From positions 2,851,656 to 2,915,655 of the forward strand of contig NZ_AP014815.1 in the NCBI RefSeq assembly GCF_001548095.1: a stretch of DNA of 64,000 bases, in the 5' to 3' direction. Under the pieces are notes generated by a model. It ran no database searches and was not told where the DNA came from. It saw only the letters and a program-made list of their open reading frames with translations. Both the position numbers and the translations under genes were made by a program. This document shows, in pieces, positions 47,436 through 56,267 of this stretch (the stretch's first letter is position 1; every line of letters begins with the position of its first letter). The stretch is from Geminocystis sp. NIES-3708. GTDB lineage: Bacteria; Cyanobacteriota; Cyanobacteriia; Cyanobacteriales; Cyanobacteriaceae.

Positions 47436-47566
47436 ATATCTTAGTAGTTTAAAAGTTCGATAAAAATTGAATTGCTCAAATTATCGTTAATTGTTATGTA
47501 AAGGAAAACAAAATGATTAAAAAATATTTTTTAGATATAACTTAAGTATCTATCTAAATTAGACTT

Positions 47567-47872
47567 TTACTTGAAAAACCAAGAGTCTTTTTTCCAGTGA
47601 CTTTTATTATATTCTGAATGAGTCAAAACAGCCCTAATATATACTTTTGCTCTCGAAAAATCGATTTTGGTAATAAGTCGATAATTAGTTCCACTAATAT
47701 TGAAAACAGTTAATTGCCCAACGGGATCAGCATGAGAGAAAGTTTGACGAACATCATCTAAATGTTTCCATCGACTTTGGTTAGTAATTTTATGCCAAAA
47801 TTTTAAGCCTGTTTCAGCATTAGGATTTTTCTCCCAAAATTCTCTCAAGGCGGTTTTACTGATAATGTGCAT
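47567..47872 (-). CDS. higB: HigB-type mRNA interferase toxin
   Basis: A 101-residue toxin of the HigB (RelE-fold) family that cleaves ribosome-bound mRNA. Motifs are MHIISKTALREFWEKNPNAE, FWHKITNQSRWKHLDDVRQTF, ADPVGQLTVFNISGTNYRLITKI (residues about 48-70), and the C-terminal VYIRAVLTHSEYNKSHWKKD with the conserved His-x-x-Y. Start ATG 47872 is preferred to the TTG two codons earlier. Chromosomal HigBA in cyanobacteria is often accessory. The pair has no mobile-element border that I can see. Confidence 0.9.
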   Translation of the reverse strand: MHIISKTALREFWEKNPNAETGLKFWHKITNQSRWKHLDDVRQTFSHADPVGQLTVFNISGTNYRLITKIDFSRAKVYIRAVLTHSEYNKSHWKKDSWFFK

Positions 47873-47878
47873 ACGCAA

Positions 47879-48203
47879 GTTATTTTCAATATAAGGTTAA
47901 CTGGTATCATCTGTTTTCCTTTACTTTATGGTTGGTTAACAATTTCTTAATCTTAGCAATTTGCGAAGTTATTTGTCAATGACTTTAGATATTCTTTTCC
48001 TACCAAGATTATATAATCGTATAGTCCTACTAAGTAATGTTAGGACGTTTGTAAAATGATAGAATTTTCATTCTGACTATAAAGAATCTTCTAGCTTTTT
48101 TGCCTAAAACCATTATTAATTGTTAATTACCCATTGCTCATTGGCTATTGCCTAGTTCTGATATGATGAAAGGTTGTTCAAAATATATATACAGATATTA
48201 ATA
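47879..48203. promoter_or_regulatory. Divergent regulatory spacer between higBA and leuB
   Basis: A gene-free spacer. TATGAT near 48161 is a possible -10 for leuB, with TTGGCT about 15 bases before it as a weak -35. Nothing clear marks the HigBA operator by eye. Confidence 0.3.
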
Positions 48204-49289
48204 ATGACTAATAAATATTCTATTACTTTATTGCCGGGTGATGGTATCGGTCCAGAAATTATGGCTGTCACCGTTGAAGTTTTAAAAGTAGTAGCTAAAC
48301 AATGTAATATAGAATTTCAATTTCAAGAGGCTTTAATTGGTGGTGCGGCTATTGATGCTACAGGTAATCCTTTACCCCCAGAAACTATTGAAATATGTAA
48401 AAAAAGCGATTCTGTTTTATTAGCGGCTATTGGAGGTTATAAGTGGGATAATTTACCCCGTGAGCAACGCCCAGAAACAGGATTATTAGGTATTCGTGCG
48501 GCTTTAGGTTTATTCGCCAATTTACGTCCTGCTACTATTTTACCTCAATTAATTGATGCTTCTAGCCTGAAACGAGAAGTAGTGGAAGGAGTTGATATTA
48601 TGGTAGTACGAGAATTAACAGGAGGTATTTATTTTGGTAAACCTAAAGGCATTTTTACCTCGGAAACAGGAGAAAAACGAGGCATAAATACTATGGTTTA
48701 TAGTGAATCAGAAATTGATCGCATTGCTAGAGTTGCCTTTGAGACTGCTCAAAAACGTCAAAAGCGGTTATGTTCTGTAGACAAAGCAAACGTATTAGAT
48801 GTGTCTCAATTGTGGCGTGATCGTGTAATTGCAATTTCCGCAGATTATCCCGATGTAGAGTTAACTCATATGTACGTTGATAATGCCGCTATGCAATTAG
48901 TGCGCAATCCTAAGCAATTCGATACCATTGTTACTGGTAACTTATTTGGTGATATTCTTTCTGATGCGGCGGCTATGTTAACAGGTAGTATTGGTATGTT
49001 ACCTTCTGCTAGTTTAGGTAGCGATCGCCCAGGATTATTTGAGCCTGTACACGGTTCAGCACCTGATATTGCAGGGCAAGATAAAGCTAATCCTTTAGCT
49101 CAGGTTTTAAGTGCAGCGATGATGTTACGTTACGGATTAAATGAGCCTATCCCAGCAAGTAAAATCGAATCAGCAGTATTAAAAGTCCTTGATTTGGGTT
49201 ATCGCACAGGAGATATTATGTCCGAAGGATGTAAACCTGTAGGATGTCAAGAAATCGGTAAAATTTTATTAGACGTTTTACAATCTTAA
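48204..49289 (+). CDS. leuB: 3-isopropylmalate dehydrogenase
   Basis: LeuB oxidises 3-isopropylmalate in leucine synthesis. The 361-residue protein begins [20 protein letters not shown] and shows [21 protein letters not shown] (from about residue 72), [76 protein letters not shown] (split over two turns) and [20 protein letters not shown]. Start is the ATG at 48204; a TTG ten codons upstream is disfavoured. Single gene. Confidence 0.97.
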   Translation: MTNKYSITLLPGDGIGPEIMAVTVEVLKVVAKQCNIEFQFQEALIGGAAIDATGNPLPPETIEICKKSDSVLLAAIGGYKWDNLPREQRPETGLLGIRAALGLFANLRPATILPQLIDASSLKREVVEGVDIMVVRELTGGIYFGKPKGIFTSETGEKRGINTMVYSESEIDRIARVAFETAQKRQKRLCSVDKANVLDVSQLWRDRVIAISADYPDVELTHMYVDNAAMQLVRNPKQFDTIVTGNLFGDILSDAAAMLTGSIGMLPSASLGSDRPGLFEPVHGSAPDIAGQDKANPLAQVLSAAMMLRYGLNEPIPASKIESAVLKVLDLGYRTGDIMSEGCKPVGCQEIGKILLDVLQS

Positions 49290-49332
49290 TCAATTTGTGT
49301 TGAGCAATACAGCGAATTTTTGATAGTCAAGC

Positions 49333-49338
49333 TATAAT
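49333..49338 (+). promoter_or_regulatory. -10 box ahead of the riboswitch
   Basis: Perfect TATAAT about 30 bases before the aptamer. No good -35 at standard spacing. Transcription would start near 49346. Confidence 0.4.
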
Positions 49339-49363
49339 AGAAAAGATTTACACAGAGTTAATC

Positions 49364-49504
49364 AGCCTAGTTTCATTGATCTAAATAAATTAAATCGCTG
49401 GAAACGGGGGAACCATTAACGGGGCTTATTTCTACTTTTATTGTAGAAAAGAACATCTCTCAGTTCTAGCCCGTCAGCTAACCTCGTAGGCATTGAGAGG
49501 AGAC
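49364..49504 (+). ncRNA. c-di-AMP riboswitch (ydaO-yuaA type)
   Basis: Aptamer recognised from its ordered conserved blocks: AACGGGGGAACCA, then ACGGGGCTTATT, a variable hairpin (TTTCTAC...GTAGAAA), TAGCCCGTCAGCTAACCTCG, TAGGCATTGAGAGGAGA. The block CAGCTAACCTCGTAGGC and the closing GAGAGGA are diagnostic of ydaO RNAs, which bind cyclic di-AMP and usually turn off osmolyte, potassium or cell-wall genes. The 5' edge of P1 is not certain. It precedes an ArsB/NhaD-family permease gene by about 280 bases, on the same strand, with a small reading frame in between. Confidence 0.82.
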
Positions 49505-49510
49505 TAAAGA

Positions 49511-49585
49511 ATGAGCGTTTTTCATGTCTCGAATTCATTAGGTATTCCTATTTTGACCATACTCTTCATTGATCATCCTTTTTGA
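49511..49585 (+). CDS. 24-residue ORF attached to the c-di-AMP riboswitch
   Basis: ATG at 49511 opens a 24-codon frame (begins MSVFHVSNSLGIPILTIL, ends TGA at 49585). Its ribosome-binding site is GAGAGGAGA, seven to eight bases upstream, which is the conserved 3' strand of the aptamer itself. Ligand binding could therefore hide or expose the site. The product has a short hydrophobic centre. It may be a leader peptide or regulatory small ORF. No family recognised; coding is inferred from the spacing alone. Confidence 0.4.
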   Translation: MSVFHVSNSLGIPILTILFIDHPF

Positions 49586-49785
49586 ATTTGGGGTTTAATT
49601 ATCTGATGAATTATCACTAAAAATATTTTTTCACTAATTGAATAATTTAGTTTTTTTAAAATATTTACTAACTTGATGAGTGTATTTTTATCCGTTAGTA
49701 AATTAATTTTATATATCTAAATATATAGAACTAAAAACATCTATCGTTTGAGTTTTTTATCATTTCTAAGAAAAATATTTATATT

Positions 49786-51123
49786 ATGGAAAATATTTCT
49801 ACTATCATTTCCGCATCAGTATTTGTTACAGTAATAGCACTAATTACAGCAGATAAAATACATTTAACAGTTGCCGCTTTATTAGGTGCACTGATACTTA
49901 TTTTTACCCATACCCTTACACTCACAGAAGCCATTGGATACATCAGTAAAAGTCATGCAACTTTGGTCTTATTTTTTGGTGTAATGGTTTTAGTTAGAGC
50001 ATTTGAGCCTACTAAAATCTTTGAATATTTAGCTACTAAAATGGTACTAATTGCTAAAGGTAGAGGTAACGTCTTGTTATTAGGTATTATTGGTATTACT
50101 ACTCCCATTTGTGCATTTTTGCCCAATGCTACCACCGTAATGCTATTAGCTCCCTTAATTCCTCCTCTTGCAGAAGAAATAGGTGTTAATTTTGTACCTT
50201 TGCTTATTTTGATGGTTTTTGTAGCAAATAGTGCTGGATTAATCACTTTAGTGGGAGATCCTGCTACTTTTATTGTGGGAGATGCTATTAACATGAGTTT
50301 TCTTGACTATCTTCAACGGTTAAGTATTGGTGGCTTGATTGCTGTTATCACCGTTGCTGTCATGACACCGATTTTATTTCGTGATATTTGGAATACGAAA
50401 TTTACTCATTTAGAAGACTTACCTCATCCTAAAGTGAATCACCCGAGAATGTTAGCTTTAGGGGCTTTAATCATGGTTTTTGTCCTTTTCTTTTTCATTT
50501 TTGGCGATTCTCTAACCGTACCTGTATCTCCCGCCGCAGTGGCTTTAATGGGTGCGGCTCTGGCTTTATTATTAGCACATCACAGTAAAATTGATACGGT
50601 TCATAATATCTTGAAAGATGTAGATTGGAGTACTTTAATTTTCTTCATGTCTATTTTTGTTTTAATTGGTAGTTTGGAAAAAACAGGAGTTATAAAAAGT
50701 TTATCAGGGTTATTAGCCTTTGTTTTAGGACAAAATATTTTTGTTGGTTCAATAGTTTTAATGTTTGTGGTTGGTTTGCTTTCTAGTGTTGTCGCAAATA
50801 TTCCTCTTGTAGTAGCAATGGTACCCTTATTAAAAGAATATTTAGTTAATGTAGGCTTAACAGGTTCAGAAGTACTAAATCCAGATTTTGCTGGGCAATT
50901 CCCCCCAGAAGTATTACCTTTATTTTATGCCATGATGTTTGGTGCAACTTTAGGAGGTAATGGAACTTTAGTTGGTGCATCTTCTAATATTGTAGCGGCG
51001 GGAATTGCAGAGCAACATGGGAGAGAAATCTCCTTTAAGACTTTTCTTAAATACGGATTACCCATGATGGGAGTACAATTGATTGTCTCTGCTATTTATC
51101 TAGGATTATTTTTCCTTTTTTGA
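49786..51123 (+). CDS. ArsB/NhaD-family ion permease
   Basis: A 445-residue integral membrane protein with about 11-12 hydrophobic segments, of the ArsB/NhaD superfamily and closest in motifs to P-protein-like permeases. Signatures are LVLFFGVMVLVRAFEPTKIFE, FLPNATTVMLLAPLIPPLAEE, ANSAGLITLVGDPATFIVGDA and GATLGGNGTLVGASSNIVAAG, the two inverted half-site motifs. It probably exchanges sodium or an anion with protons; the exact ion cannot be told. Control by a c-di-AMP riboswitch upstream supports a role in ion or osmotic balance. Confidence 0.85.
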   Translation: MENISTIISASVFVTVIALITADKIHLTVAALLGALILIFTHTLTLTEAIGYISKSHATLVLFFGVMVLVRAFEPTKIFEYLATKMVLIAKGRGNVLLLGIIGITTPICAFLPNATTVMLLAPLIPPLAEEIGVNFVPLLILMVFVANSAGLITLVGDPATFIVGDAINMSFLDYLQRLSIGGLIAVITVAVMTPILFRDIWNTKFTHLEDLPHPKVNHPRMLALGALIMVFVLFFFIFGDSLTVPVSPAAVALMGAALALLLAHHSKIDTVHNILKDVDWSTLIFFMSIFVLIGSLEKTGVIKSLSGLLAFVLGQNIFVGSIVLMFVVGLLSSVVANIPLVVAMVPLLKEYLVNVGLTGSEVLNPDFAGQFPPEVLPLFYAMMFGATLGGNGTLVGASSNIVAAGIAEQHGREISFKTFLKYGLPMMGVQLIVSAIYLGLFFLF

Positions 51124-51239
51124 GATAAAATTGACAATTTATCGGATTAATATTTTTCTTTTCTCAGATAATGGATGTTTGATTAATATAATAGTTAGTC
51201 AGTAATTATCAACTTTGTTAAATTTCAGAGGAGGAAAAA

Positions 51240-51500
51240 ATGATCCCCATCATCAGTAATGGTAATACCACTAAAATCACTAAAGGTGTTCCTGACTTAC
51301 TAGATCCTAATATACTTAAGTCGGCTAGGGCAATCTATCAAACTTACTGTCATTTTCATGTTAAATTAGCAAAACCCCCCATCGGAGTAGCGATTGATCG
51401 CAAAACTCATAGAGGTCAATTATTATTTACTAAACGTCCTATTTTATTACCTTGGGAAAATTTTATTCCTATTAATCAAATAGAATCCGAAACATATTAA
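51240..51500 (+). CDS. Conserved small hypothetical protein
   Basis: An 86-residue protein preceded by a strong ribosome-binding site (GAGGAGG, about six bases before ATG). It begins MIPIISNGNTTKITKG, with the middle KSARAIYQTYCHFHVKLAKPP. There is no signal peptide or membrane segment. I do not recognise the family. It follows the permease by 116 bases on the same strand and may be part of the same unit. Confidence 0.55.
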   Translation: MIPIISNGNTTKITKGVPDLLDPNILKSARAIYQTYCHFHVKLAKPPIGVAIDRKTHRGQLLFTKRPILLPWENFIPINQIESETY

Positions 51501-51781
51501 AATTTTTTTGTTAGTTTGAAAAATAGCGAATAGTAAGATAAGTTGATTATTTCTTATTAGGCAATGATTTTAATTGGATTAAAGATTTATCAAACCAATT
51601 ATTGGAAAATGGTTAATTTTGATCTCAATTGTCTTGATTCTTGTTTTTTGATTCGGTAATCTTAAATTATTGTAGATTCTTTTTTATTTTATACTGATAA
51701 AATTTAAAATTGATGATAACTAAAATTTTATAATTTCGGAATCTACACATAAATTCTTATGATAACTGAACAGAATATTAT
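51501..51781. other. Gene-free spacer
   Basis: AT-rich sequence between two same-strand genes. No frame, hairpin or promoter convinced me. Confidence 0.3.
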
Positions 51782-52900
51782 ATGTATGGTGATTTACAAG
51801 AAATAGATGTTAACTCTCTTTTTTATTTTATTAGTACACAGCAAAAAACGGGAGTTTTTTTTGTTGAAACTGAATCTAATTTTTTAATGAAAAAATTATT
51901 TTATTTTATTTTTTTTGAGCGTGGAGAGATTATTTTTGCCGCAGATCAGCAATCTTTCGATTTACAACGTCTTCAAGAATATTTAACTTATTACCAATTA
52001 AATCAGGAAATTCAATCTATTGAAGAGTCGTTAATTGATGTTAATACTATTGCTGAATATGAAGCTATTTTACTATTAAGTGAAAAAAAAATTATCTCTA
52101 TAAATCAACAAAAAAATCTTATCAAAAACATTATTGAAGAAGTTTTATTTAATGTATTTTTTTTACGAAAAGGATATTTTAGTTGGCAAGAAAATATTAA
52201 TTTAGAACCATTAATAATTAGATTTAACGTTGATTTTCTTATCCCGAAAATTGCAAATTATGCTCAAAATTGGCAACAGCTAAATCCTTACATAAGATCT
52301 CCTCAAGAATGCCCTTTTATTACTAATAATCCTCAATTAAAACTATTAGTTAGTGATCATCTTTATCAGACTTTATGTGCAAAAATAGATGGTAAAACTT
52401 CATTTTTACAATTATCTCGTTATTTACACCAAGATTTAGCTACTATTGGTCAATTTATTTATCCTTATGTTGAAATGGGATGGATAAAAATTATTACTCC
52501 TTTTTTATTATCTTCTATTAGTCAATATTCATCACCAAAAACTTTTAATATATTTTGTTTAACTCAAGATAAAAATTGGGCTTTTAAAACAGAAAAAATA
52601 TTACATTTGAAAAAATATAACCTCTTCACTACTGATAGTTTTAGACAAGGATTAAATAATATTTTAACATCTTCAGTAGATTTAATTATTTTAGACTCAG
52701 ATATTGATCATAATGAGAAATATCAATTATGTAAAATTTTAAAAAATATAGAAAATAAAAAAAATATCCCTATCATTTTTTTAGTTAATAAATATAATCA
52801 TCTAAACTATTTAACAGCTAAGATTTATGGTGTTAATGAGTATATAAATAAAAAGAAATTTAATCAAAATTTAATCAAAATTATTGAACAATATTTATAA
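51782..52900 (+). CDS. PATAN-domain protein with degenerate receiver domain
   Basis: A 372-residue protein of the PatA/PixG class. The N-terminal PATAN domain (DUF4388) begins MYGDLQEIDVNSLFYFISTQQKTGVFFVE, given here to about residue 29. A middle helical region follows (about 170-245). The C-terminal receiver-like domain starts KTFNIFCLTQDKN and keeps an aspartate in LIILDSDID, but the conserved Thr/Ser is replaced (IPIIFLVNKYN) and the acidic pair is incomplete. Phosphorylation may therefore be impaired. Relatives act in phototaxis, twitching or cell patterning. The operon partner is not here. Confidence 0.8.
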   Translation: MYGDLQEIDVNSLFYFISTQQKTGVFFVETESNFLMKKLFYFIFFERGEIIFAADQQSFDLQRLQEYLTYYQLNQEIQSIEESLIDVNTIAEYEAILLLSEKKIISINQQKNLIKNIIEEVLFNVFFLRKGYFSWQENINLEPLIIRFNVDFLIPKIANYAQNWQQLNPYIRSPQECPFITNNPQLKLLVSDHLYQTLCAKIDGKTSFLQLSRYLHQDLATIGQFIYPYVEMGWIKIITPFLLSSISQYSSPKTFNIFCLTQDKNWAFKTEKILHLKKYNLFTTDSFRQGLNNILTSSVDLIILDSDIDHNEKYQLCKILKNIENKKNIPIIFLVNKYNHLNYLTAKIYGVNEYINKKKFNQNLIKIIEQYL

Positions 52901-52973
52901 TTTGTAATTTTATTTATTCACTAAATTTGTTATAATAAAAGTATATTAATCAATTACAATAAAAATCAAAATC

Positions 52974-53429
52974 ATGAGTTTAAAAGATCAAATTGGAGAA
53001 GATATAAAGTCGGCGATGAAAGCCAAAGATAAAATTCGCTTAGAAACCGTTAGAAGTATTAAAAAAGTTTTATTGGAAAAAGAAGTAGAATTACGAGGAA
53101 AAGGTAAAGATATTTTAACAACGGAAGATGAAATTGAAATTTTAGTACAACAAGCAAAACAAAGACGAGATTCTATCGAACAATATCTTCAAGCAAATAG
53201 AGCGGATTTAGCCGATAAGGAAAAAGCAGAATTAGAAATTATTGAAACTTATCTTCCTGCACAAATTTCTGATGAAGAATTAGACAGTATTATTACGAAT
53301 ATTATTACTAAATTAGAAGCGAAAACAGCCAAAGACTTAGGAAAAGTTATGAGAGTTGCGATGAAAGAATTAAAAGGAAAAGCTGATGGGAAAAAAATTC
53401 AAGACTTAGTAAAATTTAAGTTAAGTTAA
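52974..53429 (+). CDS. yqeY: GatB/YqeY domain protein
   Basis: A 151-residue YqeY protein with the tRNA-binding-like helical domain also found in GatB. It starts MSLKDQIGEDIKSAMKAKDK, continues RLETVRSIKKVLLEKEVELRG, KQRRDSIEQY, DKEKAELEIIETYLPAQIS, and ends GKVMRVAMKELKGKADGKK. Length and order match. Its role is unclear; a tRNA-linked function is inferred from GatB. Confidence 0.93.
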   Translation: MSLKDQIGEDIKSAMKAKDKIRLETVRSIKKVLLEKEVELRGKGKDILTTEDEIEILVQQAKQRRDSIEQYLQANRADLADKEKAELEIIETYLPAQISDEELDSIITNIITKLEAKTAKDLGKVMRVAMKELKGKADGKKIQDLVKFKLS

Positions 53430-53441
53430 ATATCTTTTTGT

Positions 53442-53735
53442 CTAATTATCTATGGTGCAAAATTTAATACTAGGAATAAGTATATCTTCTACTATACCTA
53501 TTCCTGAAAATCCCCATCTTGATAATAATAGTTTTAATTGAGGAAAAGAAACAGATTCTACACTAAATAAATCTTTATATTCTGGACTATGATGATTGAT
53601 ATAGCCTAAAGCATCAAAATTTTCTTTAAAAACAAATAAATAAGATTTTTTTTCTTCATCAGAGTTACCAATATTTGCGACTAAATATTTACCATCTTGT
53701 CTAGATCTTAATAAATAAAAAGTTTCGTTGAACAT
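53442..53735 (-). CDS. Conserved cyanobacterial hypothetical protein
   Basis: A 97-residue protein beginning MFNETFYLLRSRQDGKYLVA, with FVFKENFDALGYINHH and LLSRWGFSGIGIVEDI. It looks like a small mixed alpha/beta domain with no membrane part, of the kind often annotated as hypothetical in cyanobacteria. It is convergent with yqeY by 12 bases. Function unknown. Confidence 0.7.
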   Translation of the reverse strand: MFNETFYLLRSRQDGKYLVANIGNSDEEKKSYLFVFKENFDALGYINHHSPEYKDLFSVESVSFPQLKLLLSRWGFSGIGIVEDILIPSIKFCTIDN

Positions 53736-53823
53736 AGATAATAATTAATAATGATTTTAATTTTACAATAGATAAAGATGAGAAATTTATCGAGGAAGAA
53801 TAACTTTTATAATATCAATACAG

Positions 53824-53904
53824 TTAATGTTTATCTAATAAATTAATCTTATTTTTAATATCTTCACCAAAGTTTTTTTGAATATTCTTAATTAATTGTG
53901 ACAT
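53824..53904 (-). CDS. Possible 26-residue ORF
   Basis: ATG at 53904 opens 26 codons (MSQLIKNIQKNFGEDIKN, then a few charged residues). It is amphipathic and could be a true micro-protein or the remnant of a longer helical one. No clear ribosome-binding site. Low confidence. Confidence 0.2.
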   Translation of the reverse strand: MSQLIKNIQKNFGEDIKNKINLLDKH

Positions 53905-53955
53905 AAAATGAATTAGGAATAATTTTTTTATAACAGTTTAAGTATATATCATCTT

Positions 53956-54714
53956 ATGACAAACACACTAAGTATTAATAATAGTTCACAAACTGGAATA
54001 ATTCATTCCGTAGAAAGCTGTGGCACGGTTGATGGACCTGGTATTCGTTTTGTTATTTTTACTCAGGGATGCCCCTTAAGATGTTTATATTGCCATAATC
54101 CTGACTGTCGGCATTTTGAAGACGGAAAAATAGTTACAGTAGATGAATTAATTACTGAAATTGACAAGTATAGAGCGTATTTTGAGTCCTCTGGTGGTGG
54201 TGTAACTATAACTGGTGGTGAACCTCTAATGCAGCCAGATTTTGTTAAAGCTATATTTCAAAATTGTAAAAAAATTAATATTCATACAACTTTAGATACT
54301 TCTGGTTATGTTAACTTAAATATAGCAAAACCAATCTTAGAATATACAGATTTAGTCTTATTAGATATTAAATCTTTTGATCCTAATATTTATCATAAAT
54401 TAACCAGTGTTTCTCTCGAACCAACTTTAATTTTTGCTCGTTATTTAGCACAAATAAATAAACCTACATGGATAAGATTTGTCTTAGTTCCTAATTTAAC
54501 AGATCCTGAAAATAATGTTCGTGGATTAGCTCAGTTTATTGCACCTTTTAAAAATATCGAAAAAGTAGAAATTTTACCTTTTCATAAAATGGGAGAGTAT
54601 AAATGGGAACAATTAGGCTATGATTATCAACTCAAGGATACTCAACCACCTTCTCCTCAATTAATGAATCAAGTGATAAATATTTTCAAAAGTTATGGCT
54701 TAAAAGTACAATAA
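53956..54714 (+). CDS. pflA: Pyruvate formate-lyase activating enzyme
   Basis: A 252-residue radical SAM glycyl-radical activase. The start GIIHSVESCGTVDGPGIRFV is diagnostic, followed by the cluster cysteines C39, C43 and C46 in QGCPLRCLYCHNPD, GGVTITGGEPLMQPDF, LDTSGYV, VLLDIKSFDP, WIRFVLVPNLTD and ILPFHKMGEYKWEQLG. It would install the glycyl radical in pyruvate formate-lyase under anoxia. No pflB gene is adjacent in this window. Confidence 0.93.
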   Translation: MTNTLSINNSSQTGIIHSVESCGTVDGPGIRFVIFTQGCPLRCLYCHNPDCRHFEDGKIVTVDELITEIDKYRAYFESSGGGVTITGGEPLMQPDFVKAIFQNCKKINIHTTLDTSGYVNLNIAKPILEYTDLVLLDIKSFDPNIYHKLTSVSLEPTLIFARYLAQINKPTWIRFVLVPNLTDPENNVRGLAQFIAPFKNIEKVEILPFHKMGEYKWEQLGYDYQLKDTQPPSPQLMNQVINIFKSYGLKVQ

Positions 54715-54745
54715 ATAATTGATAATTAATAATAATTTTCTCATC

Positions 54746-56194
54746 ATGATTAACCAACGTTATTTATTGATTTTATTAAGTTCTATTTTTATATCTATCT
54801 CTTTCCCCATAATAGCACAAGAATCTTTTAAAAATAACGAAAAAAAAGTCTGTGCTAGTAATCTTAATAATCAAATAAATCTTATTCTTAATCAGCCTTC
54901 ACGCAAAAAAGAAAATTGGGGTATATCTATTGAAAGTGTTAATAATAATCAAGTATTATATCAGTTAAATAATAATAAATATTTTATTCCTGCTTCTAAT
55001 ACTAAATTATTAATAACTGCGGCTAGTTTATTAAAATTAGGCTCAGATTTCACCATAAAAACTCCCATTTATCTTCAACAAGAATCTCCTAATTTAAGTA
55101 ATTTAATTATCGAGGGAAAAGGAGATCCTACTTTTAGTAAAAAACAGTTAGATATTATAGCTAAAAAATTAAAAGAAACAGGGATTAAAGAAATTAATAA
55201 ATTAACTTTAATTGATGGTTATTTATCATCTCCAAGCACTAATTATACTTGGGAATTTGAAGATACTTATTTTTATTTTGCCGTACCTGTTAATAGTTTA
55301 ATTCTCGAAAATAATACTGTTAATTTAACGTTAAATCATAATAATATCAATGAAAAACCATCTATAACATGGTCAGATTCCTTAGCTGGAAAACAATGGG
55401 ATATAGAAAATAATGTTTATACTAGAGAAAAAAATACAGAATCTAATGTAGTGATAAGTCCTTTATTTGCTAAATCGAGTTTAGAGTTAACAGGAAATTT
55501 AGCCATAAATAAACAAGATAATATTTGGAGATTAGCTATTCCTAAACCTGCAAATTATTTTCAAGATTCATTGGTAGAAATTTTAAGTAATAATGGTATA
55601 AAAGTAAATACTACTCAAATTGTTACTGAAAAAAATCATTTACCAGAAAATAGTGAAAAATTATTCTTAGAAATAAAATCTCCTATTTTGGCTGAATTAA
55701 TCAAAATTACTAATCAAGATAGTAATAACTTATTTGCGGAAGTTTTACTAAAATATTTAAAATATGAATCCTTAAATGAATTTGAATCTTTAACTCAAAT
55801 TATGAATAATTTCGGAATATCATCTGACAGTTATCAACTCAAAGATGGCTCAGGTTTATCTCGTCATAATTTAATTACTCCCGAAGGCTTAGTTACTTTA
55901 TTAAAATTAATAAATAATAGTGAATATAAAGATACTTTTCGTAATTCTTTAAGTCTTGCTGGAGTCAATGGTACATTAAAAAACCGCTATCAAAATACAA
56001 ATATAACTAATAAATTATCAGGAAAAACAGGTACTTTAAGTGGTGTTTCTGCGTTATCTGGGTATTTAACAATCGATAAATTCGATGATTTGGTTTTTAC
56101 TATCATCGTTAATCAATCAACAGAAAATTCAGTTATTTTAAGAAATACTATTGATGATATTATTTTTTTATTAGCACGATTAGAAAGATGTTAA
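54746..56194 (+). CDS. dacB: D-alanyl-D-alanine carboxypeptidase/endopeptidase (PBP4 type)
   Basis: A 482-residue class C penicillin-binding protein of the DacB/PBP4 type. An N-terminal signal peptide (about 1-24, LLILLSSIFISISFPIIAQ) sends it to the periplasm. Catalytic motifs are S84-NTK87 in FIPASNTKLLI, DGSGLSRHN, and LSGKTGTLSGVS. It trims peptidoglycan peptides and cross-bridges. Start ATG 54746 is better than the TTG at 54719. It follows pflA closely on the same strand, but the roles are unrelated. Confidence 0.92.
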   Translation: MINQRYLLILLSSIFISISFPIIAQESFKNNEKKVCASNLNNQINLILNQPSRKKENWGISIESVNNNQVLYQLNNNKYFIPASNTKLLITAASLLKLGSDFTIKTPIYLQQESPNLSNLIIEGKGDPTFSKKQLDIIAKKLKETGIKEINKLTLIDGYLSSPSTNYTWEFEDTYFYFAVPVNSLILENNTVNLTLNHNNINEKPSITWSDSLAGKQWDIENNVYTREKNTESNVVISPLFAKSSLELTGNLAINKQDNIWRLAIPKPANYFQDSLVEILSNNGIKVNTTQIVTEKNHLPENSEKLFLEIKSPILAELIKITNQDSNNLFAEVLLKYLKYESLNEFESLTQIMNNFGISSDSYQLKDGSGLSRHNLITPEGLVTLLKLINNSEYKDTFRNSLSLAGVNGTLKNRYQNTNITNKLSGKTGTLSGVSALSGYLTIDKFDDLVFTIIVNQSTENSVILRNTIDDIIFLLARLERC

Positions 56195-56267
56195 TCATGT
56201 CCTACTTTTAGTTGAATCAATTAATTTTTTAGTTAAAATTAAATCATTTATCAATTTAGTTAAATAG

